From NCBI RefSeq assembly GCF_004833285.1, contig NZ_STFG01000002.1:248001-312000 (forward strand): a DNA stretch of 64,000 nucleotides, read 5' to 3'. This DNA comes from Lampropedia puyangensis (GTDB lineage: Bacteria > Pseudomonadota > Gammaproteobacteria > Burkholderiales > Burkholderiaceae_C). Positions 1 through 8,299 of the stretch are shown here, piece after piece (position 1 is the first letter of the stretch; each line of letters starts with the position of its first letter). The position numbers were made by a program, and so were the translations under genes. Under the pieces are notes generated by a model. That model had not been told where the DNA came from and did no database searches. It worked only from the letters and a program-made list of their open reading frames with translations.

Positions 1-2
1 CT

Positions 3-1523
3 GTGGGGATTCGTGCCTTTCAACTGGCCAATCGCAATACTGCCAATATTGGTTATGGAATGTCTGGACCTCAAGCGACAACGCCTGATGGTGTTCTCAA
101 TCACACCACTGTCGTTCGGAATCCCTCGGGCACTTTCCCCGGTTTGCAGTTTGATGGCCGTTACGGCATGTTGGCTGCAGTCTTCTTAGATGCCAATGAG
201 GTACTTCCTGGGGCTGTGCAATCTCCCGTTTCCGTGAATGTGTATACGGCATCTGACATGAATGCGGCTGTTGTTGCTCAGTCCCTGCATCAACCCTTCT
301 TTGTGGGGGATGGGTCGGTGGTTGATTTTGCGCAGGCTGGCTCAGGCTTGCCGGATGGTACAGAGTTAAGGCAAACGTTTACAGTACCAGCGGGTGCTAC
401 CCGGATTGGTTTTGGATTGGCCGATGCACCAGGTATTAATGGTGATAACAGGTGCTATATGGACAATCGCGGCGCCATCAATGCCCAGATTGCAATGGCC
501 GTGACTGATGATGCAGGCACAGTAAGCGCTGGTGTTGATAGTGTTGCTATTGCTGATGTACGTGCCAATGATTTTTTGGAAAATGGCCCGCCATCTGCAC
601 CACGTGCCACGTTGGCCACTGAGGGCAGTTGGCCTGCTGGTATCACGCTTGAACCAGCGACAGGGCAAGTCAAAGTGGCCGCTTCTGTAGCCCAAGGCGT
701 TTACCCAGCCCTGGAGTACAGCTTGTGTGACACCAATACGCAGCCAAGTGCCAGTTGTTTGGTGGCGCAGGTGAATGTGACGGTGACGGCGCAAGTGATC
801 AAGCTTATTTCGGTGCAACCCGATACGGGAACCGTTTCGACAGTAGGGGGAGGTACGGCTGTTGTCAATGTGAGAGCCAATGACACGTTGGATGGGGCGC
901 CTGCAACGGCCAGCACGACCACGCTGTCTCAGCAAAGTATCTGGCCCACTGGTATCGCGTTGAGCACAGTGTCAGGCGCAGTGACAGTAGCTGCAGGAAC
1001 ACCTGCAGGGATTTATCCCTTGAGCTATTTGTTGTGCGAAGCCGATACTGCAGGGCAAAGTACGAGTAACTGCCAAACTGGGCCGATTACAGTGACTGTG
1101 ACGCCAGCTGATGCGATGACTGTGGTTGCACAAGCTGATCCGGCTTCTGTCACTACGGAATTCACTGGTGAGGCGATTGCGAATGTACGTGCTAACGACT
1201 CCTTTGATGGCGCAACTGCGAATGCAAGCAACACTACGTTGGCTAAAGTGGGTAATTGGCCTGCTGGCCTTGATTTGGATGTGGACTCCGGAGCTGTTTC
1301 GATTGCCACTCCTTTGGCTGTAGGTGTTTACAGTGCGAATTACTTGCTGTGTGAGTCCGCGAATGATGTGAATTGCGTCTCTGCGACTGTGACCGTGCGC
1401 GTGACAACTCCACCGGCGGAGCCTGCGCAAGCCACTCCCGTTCCTGTGGATAGCAAGTGGGCGCTATTAGGCATGGGGTTGGGGTGTGCTCTGCTTGCAG
1501 GATTACGCCGTCGCAAGCGCTGA
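3..1523 (+). CDS. Repeat-containing exported surface protein with C-terminal sorting-type tail (5' partial)
   Basis: The frame is open to the window edge, so the true start lies upstream; the GTG at 3 is only the first possible codon. The visible 506 residues contain three related repeats of about 95 residues (roughly 174-262, 273-370 and 379-467). Each has a 'VRAND' motif, a 'WP.G' motif and a 'YxLC' motif, as in bacterial cadherin/Ig-like surface modules. The C terminus is a short linker, a hydrophobic helix and a basic end (LLAGLRRRKR), resembling IPTL/PEP-CTERM-type anchors. It is probably exported and processed at the cell surface. Its ligand is unknown. Confidence 0.7.
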   Translation: MGIRAFQLANRNTANIGYGMSGPQATTPDGVLNHTTVVRNPSGTFPGLQFDGRYGMLAAVFLDANEVLPGAVQSPVSVNVYTASDMNAAVVAQSLHQPFFVGDGSVVDFAQAGSGLPDGTELRQTFTVPAGATRIGFGLADAPGINGDNRCYMDNRGAINAQIAMAVTDDAGTVSAGVDSVAIADVRANDFLENGPPSAPRATLATEGSWPAGITLEPATGQVKVAASVAQGVYPALEYSLCDTNTQPSASCLVAQVNVTVTAQVIKLISVQPDTGTVSTVGGGTAVVNVRANDTLDGAPATASTTTLSQQSIWPTGIALSTVSGAVTVAAGTPAGIYPLSYLLCEADTAGQSTSNCQTGPITVTVTPADAMTVVAQADPASVTTEFTGEAIANVRANDSFDGATANASNTTLAKVGNWPAGLDLDVDSGAVSIATPLAVGVYSANYLLCESANDVNCVSATVTVRVTTPPAEPAQATPVPVDSKWALLGMGLGCALLAGLRRRKR

Positions 1524-1708
1524 GCAAACAAGAGCACAGAGACATAACGAACATGGGCGCCAGATGGCGCCCATGGCGTTGATAGGGGGGCGATTGCAAG
1601 CCATCATGAGATGTCTGATCCAAATATCAGACGGCGCGGGTGCCTGAGCTTGGAGTGCTTTGTCCGGGCATAGTGCAGAGTCTCAGTAACTAGAGGTATC
1701 AGATGCGC

Positions 1709-2698
1709 TTATGAGGGCAATTGCATGTGCTGCATGCGCCAACCTGGATCTGTGCATTCGCGTCGTACGGTGCGTATGCGCTGCCCATCGCGGCGCAGGA
1801 CATAGCGGTCTAGCACCTCCAAGCCTTCTAAGCGAAGTTTGCCGTTTACCAAGAAGAAATCGCTGGCTACGCTGAACAACTCGCTGCTGAGGGCATCGCC
1901 CTCCAATAACGCGCTAGCGTCTGCCACGCTTGTGAAGGGGGTTAGGTTACGCACGGCGGCCAAGCGGGCTGCAGCGGTTTGGGTTTCGTTGCCAGGTAGT
2001 ACCGCGGCCAACACGCGCTCACTGGCTGTATTGAGGTTGATGCGGGTGCGTTGCGGCAAGACCGTGATGTAAGGCTCAAGCAAGTGAATTTGCTGCGTAC
2101 TCAAACCTAGCCAGGTCAATTCTTGCGTGCACGTTGGGCTAAGGGCGACGTCGGCATCCAAAGCGCTACGGGTGGATTCGAGGTATTTTTGCGCCATGTC
2201 TTTAGCCAGTTCGGGTGCCAAACCCAGAGACGCAAAGAGGTGTTCAAATATTTCCAGCGTGGCGGTATCGACGGTATTGTTTTTCACCAGATTGGTGACA
2301 TTGAGGCGGCCATTAAGGTCTTGCATGCCACCAGAGAAAAACGCATCGGCTAAGTCGGTGTTGGCGTTCTGGGCCACATTGTTTTCTGCATTGAGAAAGG
2401 TACCAAGCTTGGCTTCCTCCAAGGGAACAGACCAAGGTTCATTCAAGTGATCGGTGTTTCCCGCTCGTGCATCCAGATGCAAGATGATTTTGCTCCAGTC
2501 CAGTGCGCCGGCTATCAACCAGCGTGCCTGCACTTGTGCGCGTTCATCGGTCTCTGCTTGCACGCTGTGGTATTGCTGCCAAGTGGCTGCTGCAGCCAAG
2601 CTCGCCACCAATGCCACCACGAGCATGGCCAGCAGTAAGGCCGCCCCTCGTTGGCGGTGGCGTTGGTGCGGCATGTTGTGGACAGCGAGGGTGTTCAT
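1709..2698 (-). CDS. gspK: Type II secretion minor pseudopilin GspK
   Basis: Predicted minor pseudopilin at the tip of the type II secretion pseudopilus, 329 residues, the usual size. A basic leader ending in QRG precedes a long hydrophobic helix (about residues 19-42), the type IV prepilin pattern. A helix-hairpin-helix-like stretch 'INLNTASERVLAAVLPG' near residues 215-235 is typical of GspK, and the gene has the family's large alpha-domain insertion. Its start overlaps the gspJ stop by 4 bp, indicating translational coupling as last gene of gspGHIJK. No gspL or gspM follows; the next gene is convergent. Confidence 0.9.
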   Translation of the reverse strand: MNTLAVHNMPHQRHRQRGAALLLAMLVVALVASLAAAATWQQYHSVQAETDERAQVQARWLIAGALDWSKIILHLDARAGNTDHLNEPWSVPLEEAKLGTFLNAENNVAQNANTDLADAFFSGGMQDLNGRLNVTNLVKNNTVDTATLEIFEHLFASLGLAPELAKDMAQKYLESTRSALDADVALSPTCTQELTWLGLSTQQIHLLEPYITVLPQRTRINLNTASERVLAAVLPGNETQTAAARLAAVRNLTPFTSVADASALLEGDALSSELFSVASDFFLVNGKLRLEGLEVLDRYVLRRDGQRIRTVRRECTDPGWRMQHMQLPS

Positions 2699-3477
2699 CG
2701 TGTCATTCCGAAGGTGGGCACGAGCCAGTCTCTTGTTAACGGGCCACTGAACGCCTGGCCAGAAGCCAAATCGATTTGAAGACGAATGCCATCAGGCAAG
2801 GCGAACAAGGCGTTTGGCGCGGTGTATTGCGATGCTTGGGGCTGTTGGTTGTCCTGATCGTTTTCGTTTTGATCATTGAAGGACGGAGGTCCCGTATCTG
2901 GCTTTTCTGTGCTTGAGAGTGGATTGCTCCAATGGCCGCCTCGCGCGTAGTACAGCTGCCACTGGATGATGGGTAGAAGAGCAATTTCCTGTCCTTGTGT
3001 GCTGCCGCCTTGTCCTTGTGACCACAGCTGTGCAGCGGCCCAAGCTTGGCGCCATTGTGCGCGACTGGCAATGGGGGCCGATTGCCAGCGCAGCCAATAT
3101 TTCTGGTCATTGACCAAACGGTCTGACCAAGCGACTACCACGACACTTGGCGCATCCGTGGGGTGAATTCGGGTGCTTTCGCGGGTGATCCGAAACACTT
3201 TGCCATCCCAGTCCATCGGGGTGAGGGCCAGAATATTGCTCATGTGCTCCAAGTCGTTTTGCCATTGCATCATGCTGGTTTGCAGCACGGATTGTTCGGT
3301 GGCTTGGCGTTGTGTGTAGCTTTGCGCGCGTACCAAAGCATCAATGCCGCGCCAGCTGACAGCGGCCATCACCGCCATCAGTGCTATGGCCACCATGACT
3401 TCAATGAGGGTAAAGCCATGATTGGTTGGGCGCTGTGCCAACGTTGTGCCGTTGCGGTTTAGGGGGATTGAGGCCAT
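2695..3477 (-). CDS. gspJ: Type II secretion minor pseudopilin GspJ
   Basis: Minor pseudopilin forming the tip complex with GspI and GspK. The N-terminal methylation motif G|FTLIEV at about residues 21-27 is followed by a hydrophobic helix, and the rest has the GspJ beta-rich fold length (260 residues). A polar, Q/N/D-rich stretch at about 195-220 is an unusual low-complexity loop. The gene lies 8 bp after gspI and overlaps gspK, so all are in one minus-strand transcript. The family is clear from the motif, size and neighbours. Confidence 0.88.
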   Translation of the reverse strand: MASIPLNRNGTTLAQRPTNHGFTLIEVMVAIALMAVMAAVSWRGIDALVRAQSYTQRQATEQSVLQTSMMQWQNDLEHMSNILALTPMDWDGKVFRITRESTRIHPTDAPSVVVVAWSDRLVNDQKYWLRWQSAPIASRAQWRQAWAAAQLWSQGQGGSTQGQEIALLPIIQWQLYYARGGHWSNPLSSTEKPDTGPPSFNDQNENDQDNQQPQASQYTAPNALFALPDGIRLQIDLASGQAFSGPLTRDWLVPTFGMTR

Positions 3478-3485
3478 ATCGCTGC

Positions 3486-3878
3486 TCAGAACCGTCCCAC
3501 CATCGTAGAGAGGGACAACACAAAGTATTGGTCCGTGCTCACCCGTGCATCTACGCGGCGTAACGAAGGGTTGGGCGTGCCACTGGTCACGACCTCCACT
3601 TGAAAGTGGCGTCCTGCTTGCTCACACGACACAGGGGTTGTTCCTATGGGGGGCAATTGCATCAGCATTCGGGCCTGGATGAGCGCATTTTCTGCGCACC
3701 ATTGGGCCAGCATGACGTCGCTGCGCCGGTCGGCATTGTGAATCAAGGCCCCTGCAGCGCGAGAGCCCGCAGCCAGTGCTACGGCCACAATGGCTAGTGC
3801 AACCAGTACCTCAATCAGCGTAAAACCACGCTGCAGATGTGGCGCTGGTTGTGTGGTGGGGGGCGACAAGGGGGGCAT
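3486..3878 (-). CDS. gspI: Type II secretion minor pseudopilin GspI
   Basis: Small pseudopilin (130 residues) with the cleavage/methylation motif QRG|FTLIEVLVALAI at about residues 17-30 and a short globular domain. GspI nucleates the tip complex with GspJ and GspK. It lies between gspH and gspJ with short gaps and no visible terminator, so it is read as part of the gspGHIJK operon. The ATG at 3878 places the leader peptide at the usual length for GspI. Confidence 0.9.
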   Translation of the reverse strand: MPPLSPPTTQPAPHLQRGFTLIEVLVALAIVAVALAAGSRAAGALIHNADRRSDVMLAQWCAENALIQARMLMQLPPIGTTPVSCEQAGRHFQVEVVTSGTPNPSLRRVDARVSTDQYFVLSLSTMVGRF

Positions 3879-3923
3879 GGTTGCTTGGCGGGGGATGTAT
3901 TGAAGGCGGACAAGATAAACACG

Positions 3924-4385
3924 CTAACGGGTTTGGACGGCAAAGGGGTGTAGCCCATCAGTGGCCACACGCACGCGCAATTGTGGGTTGCCGCGCCAGC
4001 TCAGTACCACTGCTTGTGCAGGCAGCAGGGGTTGAGGGCCCAGTGTGACGGGGCGTTCTACAAGGGCCACAATGTTTGGGCTCTCCCATCGTGTTGGGCG
4101 GGCAGCAATCCATGATTTGTCAGGCCCCTCAAATGCAAAACCTTGCTCTGTCACACGCCACTGCAGTGGATTGCCACTGGCACGCGAATGCACACGAGCA
4201 GATTCCAGAATGGCGGCCAATCGTGTGCCTTCACGTTCTAGGGCGCGTAATTGGCTATCGGGCCATTGAATTGCCACTACAGCCGAACCAATTGCAATGA
4301 TGGCCACGACCACCATGATCTCCAGCAGCGTGAAACCACGGTGCTGGCGCGACTGTGCGGGTACTGCTGTACGGTGACCTTGCAT
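3924..4385 (-). CDS. gspH: Type II secretion minor pseudopilin GspH
   Basis: Minor pseudopilin of 153 residues with QHRG|FTLLEIMVVVAI (about residues 14-29) and a GspH-like domain ('RLAAILESARVHSRASGNPLQW'-type region near residue 60). It links the pseudopilus tip to the major pseudopilin filament. Its ATG immediately follows the gspG stop codon, so the two are tightly coupled. A 45-bp gap separates it from gspI. Confidence 0.88.
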   Translation of the reverse strand: MQGHRTAVPAQSRQHRGFTLLEIMVVVAIIAIGSAVVAIQWPDSQLRALEREGTRLAAILESARVHSRASGNPLQWRVTEQGFAFEGPDKSWIAARPTRWESPNIVALVERPVTLGPQPLLPAQAVVLSWRGNPQLRVRVATDGLHPFAVQTR

Positions 4386-4862
4386 TTATTGCCAGCTGCC
4401 AATGTCCGCATCGGCGCCTTCGCCACCAGGCTTTCCATCTGCGCCGTAGGACAGAATGTCGACCTCGCCATATACGCCAGGGAAAACGTAGACGTAAGGA
4501 TTACCCCAAGGGTCTTTAGGCAGTTTGGCGTTGTCCAAGTATGGGCGACTCCATTTGGTGGGCACAGGTTCAGTGGTTGGGCGTGCAACTAAAGCTTGTA
4601 GGCCTTGATCGCTGGTGGGGTAGCGCATGTTGTCTGTACGGTACAGTTTGAGCGCCGTCATGATGGTGCTGATATCGGCCCGCGCGGCGGTTTGTCGTGC
4701 TTCGTCAGTGCGGCCCAGAATGCTGGGGGCGACCAAAGCGGCAAGTACCCCAATGATGACCACAACCACCATGATTTCAATCAGCGTAAAGCCGCGCTGC
4801 ACGTGTTGCTCAAAGGAGGCGCGGGAAGAGGTTTGTGGGGATGTTGAGGGGGCAAGAAACAT
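4386..4862 (-). CDS. gspG: Type II secretion major pseudopilin GspG
   Basis: Major pseudopilin, 158 residues. The QRG|FTLIEIMVVVVIIGVLAAL motif begins near residue 22. It is followed by the conserved YRTDN.RYPTSDQGLQAL block and the C-terminal calcium-loop region 'SYGADGKPGGEGADADI'. It polymerises in the inner membrane to push substrates through the outer-membrane secretin. First gene of the minus-strand pseudopilin operon; no strong Shine-Dalgarno was seen before the ATG at 4862. The family assignment is secure. Confidence 0.95.
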   Translation of the reverse strand: MFLAPSTSPQTSSRASFEQHVQRGFTLIEIMVVVVIIGVLAALVAPSILGRTDEARQTAARADISTIMTALKLYRTDNMRYPTSDQGLQALVARPTTEPVPTKWSRPYLDNAKLPKDPWGNPYVYVFPGVYGEVDILSYGADGKPGGEGADADIGSWQ

Positions 4863-5140
4863 GGCAAGTTCAGTCGTGAAGGCAAAAAGAAAAGCAAGCC
4901 AAATGCAGCGGCTCGTGGCGAGTGATCTCTGTCAAACCTGTTGCAGCATTCGCACTGGAGGATGGGCGTTAGCAGGTTTTATGATGGGCGCGATTGAGTT
5001 AAGTTGCAGATAGGGCGATATACCGTAGTTGAGTGACAGTCTTGTGTCAAAGCGCATGCCAACAGTTCCACATGGGGTTTGGTCAGCCCAATCAGTACGC
5101 AACCGATAGTTCTACCAGATTTGTCAATCATAATCGCGGT

Positions 5141-5668
5141 ATGCACACTTCTTTGCTCCAAAACCGTTTGTTTCAAGGCCTACTCACCGCTGCTGCCTGG
5201 GCCTTGGCGGTCGGCTCTGCGGTCTATTGGGCGCTATCTATGCCCGTTGCAACCAATGGCGCAGATGCTGGTGCGGTGGCTACCAATGCCTTAGTTGCTG
5301 ACGCAAACGGCTTGCAGCGCTTGTTTGGCGCAGTCGATGCACCGGCGGCGACCGTAGCGGCAGCGCCAAAGCAGGTCACCCAACTGGCACTGGTTGGTGT
5401 GGTTGCAGGTGCCAGCAGCGGTCAAGGGGCGGCCTTGATTGCTGTCAACGGCCAGCCGGCGCGAACTGTCAGAGTGGGGCAGTCTGTGCAAGGCAGTGAT
5501 GGCCTTTATTTGCAGTCATTGCAAGGCCGTACTGCGCATTTGGGCGTAGAGCCCAATGGGGTCGCTACGTTGCAGCTTGAGTTGCCAGAGTTCACTCCCA
5601 AAGCAGGCAGTGGCGCAACCAAGTCGCCTCCATCACAGAGCGCCCAGTTGCGCCGCGCTAACGATTGA
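5141..5668 (+). CDS. gspC: Type II secretion inner-membrane protein GspC (HR domain)
   Basis: 175 residues from ATG 5141. This start puts a single transmembrane helix at about residues 10-32, as in GspC; upstream in-frame codons would add a non-conserved tail. The segment 'LVGVVAGASSGQGAALIAVNGQPARTVRVGQSV' resembles the homology-region domain that contacts the secretin GspD. The C terminus is short and shows no PDZ domain, as in several betaproteobacterial GspC proteins. It is divergent from gspG across a 278-bp region that must carry both promoters. Confidence 0.75.
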   Translation: MHTSLLQNRLFQGLLTAAAWALAVGSAVYWALSMPVATNGADAGAVATNALVADANGLQRLFGAVDAPAATVAAAPKQVTQLALVGVVAGASSGQGAALIAVNGQPARTVRVGQSVQGSDGLYLQSLQGRTAHLGVEPNGVATLQLELPEFTPKAGSGATKSPPSQSAQLRRAND

Positions 5669-5821
5669 CATGGTGCACATCTCCTCTAATGCAGTTTGCA
5701 AAACGCATGGATGAAGTGCTGTTGTGCCGCATTGTTGGAGATGCTTTATTAGCTTTTCTCCGTTATGGCTGCATGCCGCGTTGAACGCAAATATACGGGG
5801 CATTTCGAGGTACGAAATCAT

Positions 5822-5844
5822 GGCGCGTTAGGCGCCTTTTTTTT
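5822..5844 (+). terminator. Intrinsic terminator after gspC
   Basis: Stem GGCGC (5822-5826) and GCGCC (5832-5836) with a 5-nt loop, directly followed by eight T residues (5837-5844). Oriented to end the gspC transcript. Confidence 0.75.
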
Positions 5845-5951
5845 GCCTGCGTGTTTGCTGTCACCTCTGTGTCATCTACGGATGTTTTTCTGTTAAGGAC
5901 TTGGCTTCTTGACGAGTGCGTTATGCGGGATGAGGTCTTCGAGATACGGGG

Positions 5952-5973
5952 TGAACTTGCAATTGCAAGTTCA
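5952..5973. promoter_or_regulatory. 22-bp perfect palindrome, candidate operator
   Basis: The core GAACTTGCAATTGCAAGTTC at 5953-5972 is its own reverse complement, and one more base pair extends it on each side. There is no T-run and no loop, so it fits a dimeric repressor site better than a terminator. It lies 350 bp upstream of the binding-protein start at 6324 in a noncoding region. Confidence 0.45.
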
Positions 5974-6323
5974 ATGTGCTCCTTTGAAGGTGTTAATTGA
6001 TATTGTTTATGTAGATAAATTGTTCATTTTTTTGGTATTTATTGCGCTAATTGAAATCAATAAACTTCAGGCTATTCCTTCAGCATGGTGGTGCTTGGTA
6101 GGGCGGTTTCCTTATTCGACAACGCTCAAGGATGAGTAGGGAGCACCCCGCTATCTGCCTTCAGGTTGGGGCCTTACTGGTGCTGGCTATGGCTGGGAAT
6201 GGCGTTGGGTTGTATTGCAAACGGCTGGTTGTTGGTATTTTTTGGGGCTATGACGCTATTGCATTTCGCATGCAGAGCATGTATGGCACAGATCGCGTTA
6301 CTCGTTTTCACTTAAGGATAGAT

Positions 6324-7469
6324 ATGTCAGATCGGTTTTCGCCTCTTGAGGCTGTCTGGAGTCGTCGCAAACTGTTGGGTGCGGCGGCTACGCTTCCGGT
6401 TGCGATGGCCGCCAGTGGGCGGTTGCTTGCTGCTGAACCCGTGGCATCCGTTTCAGCCGATGCCGAGGAAGCAGAGTTGCAGGCGCTGTATGAAGCGGCC
6501 CTCAAAGATGGGGGCAAGCTCGTGGTGTATGCCGGTGGTGATACGCCGCAGCAACAAGATGCGACAAAATTGGCGTTTGCCAAGCGCTTTCCTGGGGTGG
6601 ATATTCAGATCACCGTTGACTACAGCAAGATCCATGATGTGCGCATTGACCATTTAATTGACACCCAGGGGCCTGTGCCCGACGTGGTGCAGCTCCAAAC
6701 CCTGCAGAATTTTCCCCGTTGGAAAAAGCAAGGCCACTTGCTGGATTTCAAACCAGTCAGTTTTCCCGGCATCCATTCCCAGTTTCGCGATGAAGATGGA
6801 GCATGGCTGGCCATCGGGGTATTGGCTTTTAGTTTGATGTTTGATGCATCGTTAGCGGCAGAGGCTCCGCGTTCACCGCAGGAGTTGGCGCATCCTAAGT
6901 GGAAGGGCAAGATTGCGTCGTCTTACCCGCAAGATGATGATGCAACGCTGTTTTTATACACCCAGTGTGTGCGCACTTATGGCTGGGATTGGCTCAATGC
7001 ATTGGCGCAGCAGCAAGTGCAGTTTGCGCGTGGCACGCATTCGGTGCGCGAGGCCATTGCCGCCAAACACGCCTTGATTGGAACCGGGGGCTCTGGCTCA
7101 TTAACCGCAACGGATGCCCCTGTTCGCTGGGCGGTTGCTGAGGGGCATCCATTCATGGCTTGGGGCCAGCGTGCAGCCATTCTTAAACAAGCCAAACATG
7201 CGAATGCGGCCAAGCTATATATGGCCTGGCAAGTTTCCAGGCAAAGGCAGGTAACGTACTACAACGGCTGGTCTGTCCGCACTGATGTTCAGCCTGCAGG
7301 TGGGCTTAAACCTATATGGGAGTATGCAAATGCCCATGTCACTGCGTTTCCAGAGTTCATGCAAGACAGGGCTTTGGTGGAGCATTGGCGCCAGACATTC
7401 GCACTGTATTTTGGCGATGTACAAGGCCCGCCAAGCCCTGGGGTACTGGGTCTCAGGCCGGGGCTGTAA
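6324..7469 (+). CDS. ABC-type extracellular solute-binding protein, Tat-type signal
   Basis: 381 residues from ATG 6324, which follows 'AAGGATAG' and begins a twin-arginine-like signal (SRRKLLG, hydrophobic stretch, cleavage near LLAAEP). The mature part resembles family 1 periplasmic binding proteins of the iron/spermidine type: 'GKLVVYAGGDTPQQQDATKLAFAKRF' near the start, and later 'HPKWKGKIASSYPQDDD' and 'GTGGSGSLTATDAPVRWAVAEGHPFMAWG'. No permease or ATPase gene is adjacent, so the transporter partner and substrate are unknown. It could bind iron or a small organic anion. An in-frame extension to 6132 lacks a recognisable signal and is not favoured. Confidence 0.7.
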   Translation: MSDRFSPLEAVWSRRKLLGAAATLPVAMAASGRLLAAEPVASVSADAEEAELQALYEAALKDGGKLVVYAGGDTPQQQDATKLAFAKRFPGVDIQITVDYSKIHDVRIDHLIDTQGPVPDVVQLQTLQNFPRWKKQGHLLDFKPVSFPGIHSQFRDEDGAWLAIGVLAFSLMFDASLAAEAPRSPQELAHPKWKGKIASSYPQDDDATLFLYTQCVRTYGWDWLNALAQQQVQFARGTHSVREAIAAKHALIGTGGSGSLTATDAPVRWAVAEGHPFMAWGQRAAILKQAKHANAAKLYMAWQVSRQRQVTYYNGWSVRTDVQPAGGLKPIWEYANAHVTAFPEFMQDRALVEHWRQTFALYFGDVQGPPSPGVLGLRPGL

Positions 7470-7479
7470 TAGCCGATTA

Positions 7480-7509
7480 CACCGCTCATGGCCAATCGGG
7501 TGAGCGGTG
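7480..7509 (+). terminator. Hairpin after the binding-protein gene
   Basis: CACCGCTCA (7480-7488) pairs with TGAGCGGTG (7501-7509) across a 12-nt loop, 11 bp past the stop codon. There is no T-tract, so it may be a processing or stability hairpin and not a classical terminator. Confidence 0.4.
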
Positions 7510-7686
7510 GTCGAAATAGCCTAGTTGCAGCGGCTATAGGGCATTGGCCACGTCGAAGCATTCAACTGTTTTTTTGAAAATGCGACCAAGGGTGATCACA
7601 TGTGTTCACTGCAGCGGGCATAACCATAGCAATGGGGTTTCTGTGCAAGTTTGTTGCCTGCAAGGGACTTCTTCGGAGTTCAAATC

Positions 7687-8264
7687 ATGAAAAGTAAATT
7701 CGACTTCAGCGTTTCTCGTGACAACCTCATTCTTCCGTTTATGGGGGATGTGTATGAAAAATTTGCCATGCCAGTGGGCTGGCTGGTTTTGCGTGTGCTA
7801 CTGGGGGGGGGATGCTCATTGAAGGCTGGCCCAAGCTGATGAGCCCTATGAGTCAAGTCGGGTTTGTTGAAATGATCGGTTTTCACCCCGGCTGGCTTTT
7901 TTCACCCTTATTGGCCGTGATGCAGGTGGTTGGAGGGTTCTCTCTCTTGTTTGGTCTTTTTACCCGCCCACTCGCATTGGCCAATACGATTATGTTGCTG
8001 GTAACGGTCTATTTCCACTTGCACTTTCCGTATGATGCTGCGCCGCTATTGACCAGTGCCGGGGTGGAGGCACTTAAGGCGAATCCAGACTGGGCAACCG
8101 CTGCTGGCGCAAAACGGTTGGCTGATGGTGGTGCATTTTTTGTTGAGCTGCTGCAGCACAAGGCATTAGAGCTGTCCAGTATCTGGGCTGCTGGCAATTT
8201 GTTTTTTGCTGCTTTCGGCGGAGGTTTCTTTTCGCTTGACCGTGTGATGAAAAAAACCTTCTGA
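7687..8264 (+). pseudogene. DoxX family membrane protein, frameshifted at a G9 tract
   Basis: Translation starts at ATG 7687 after a GGAG site. It reads MKSKFDFSVSRDNLILPF and so on through the first helix to 'VLRVLLGGG'. The second frame (7812-8264) continues with 'MLIEGWPKLMSPMSQVGFVEMIGFHPGW', two further helices and the C terminus. Together they form one DoxX-type four-helix protein of about 192 residues. The break is in nine G residues at 7803-7811; ten or seven would restore the frame. It may be an inactive allele, a phase-variable switch or a sequencing error. DoxX proteins are inner-membrane proteins linked to redox or thiosulfate-related processes; the exact role is unknown here. Confidence 0.75.
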
Positions 8265-8299
8265 GCCTGCGTCACTGTTGTGCATCAGGTTTGCGCGGG

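Larger units (their letters stand above)
5669..6323 (+). other. Intergenic region with terminator and long palindrome, no supported gene
   Basis: 655 bp between gspC and the binding-protein gene. It contains an intrinsic terminator at 5822-5844 and a perfect 22-bp palindrome at 5952-5973, both listed separately. Short open frames here (for example 5909-6139) lack a ribosome binding site and a family signature. The leader of the next gene is open in frame from 6132, but the signal peptide starts at 6324. Confidence 0.5.

Noticed and set aside
366-935. Minus-strand frame inside the surface-protein repeats
   Set aside because: Overlaps a convincing repeat protein; composition explains the lack of stops.
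5909-6139. Small plus-strand open frame of 76 codons in the gap before the binding-protein gene
   Set aside because: No ribosome site, no conserved motif, and it spans the palindrome region.
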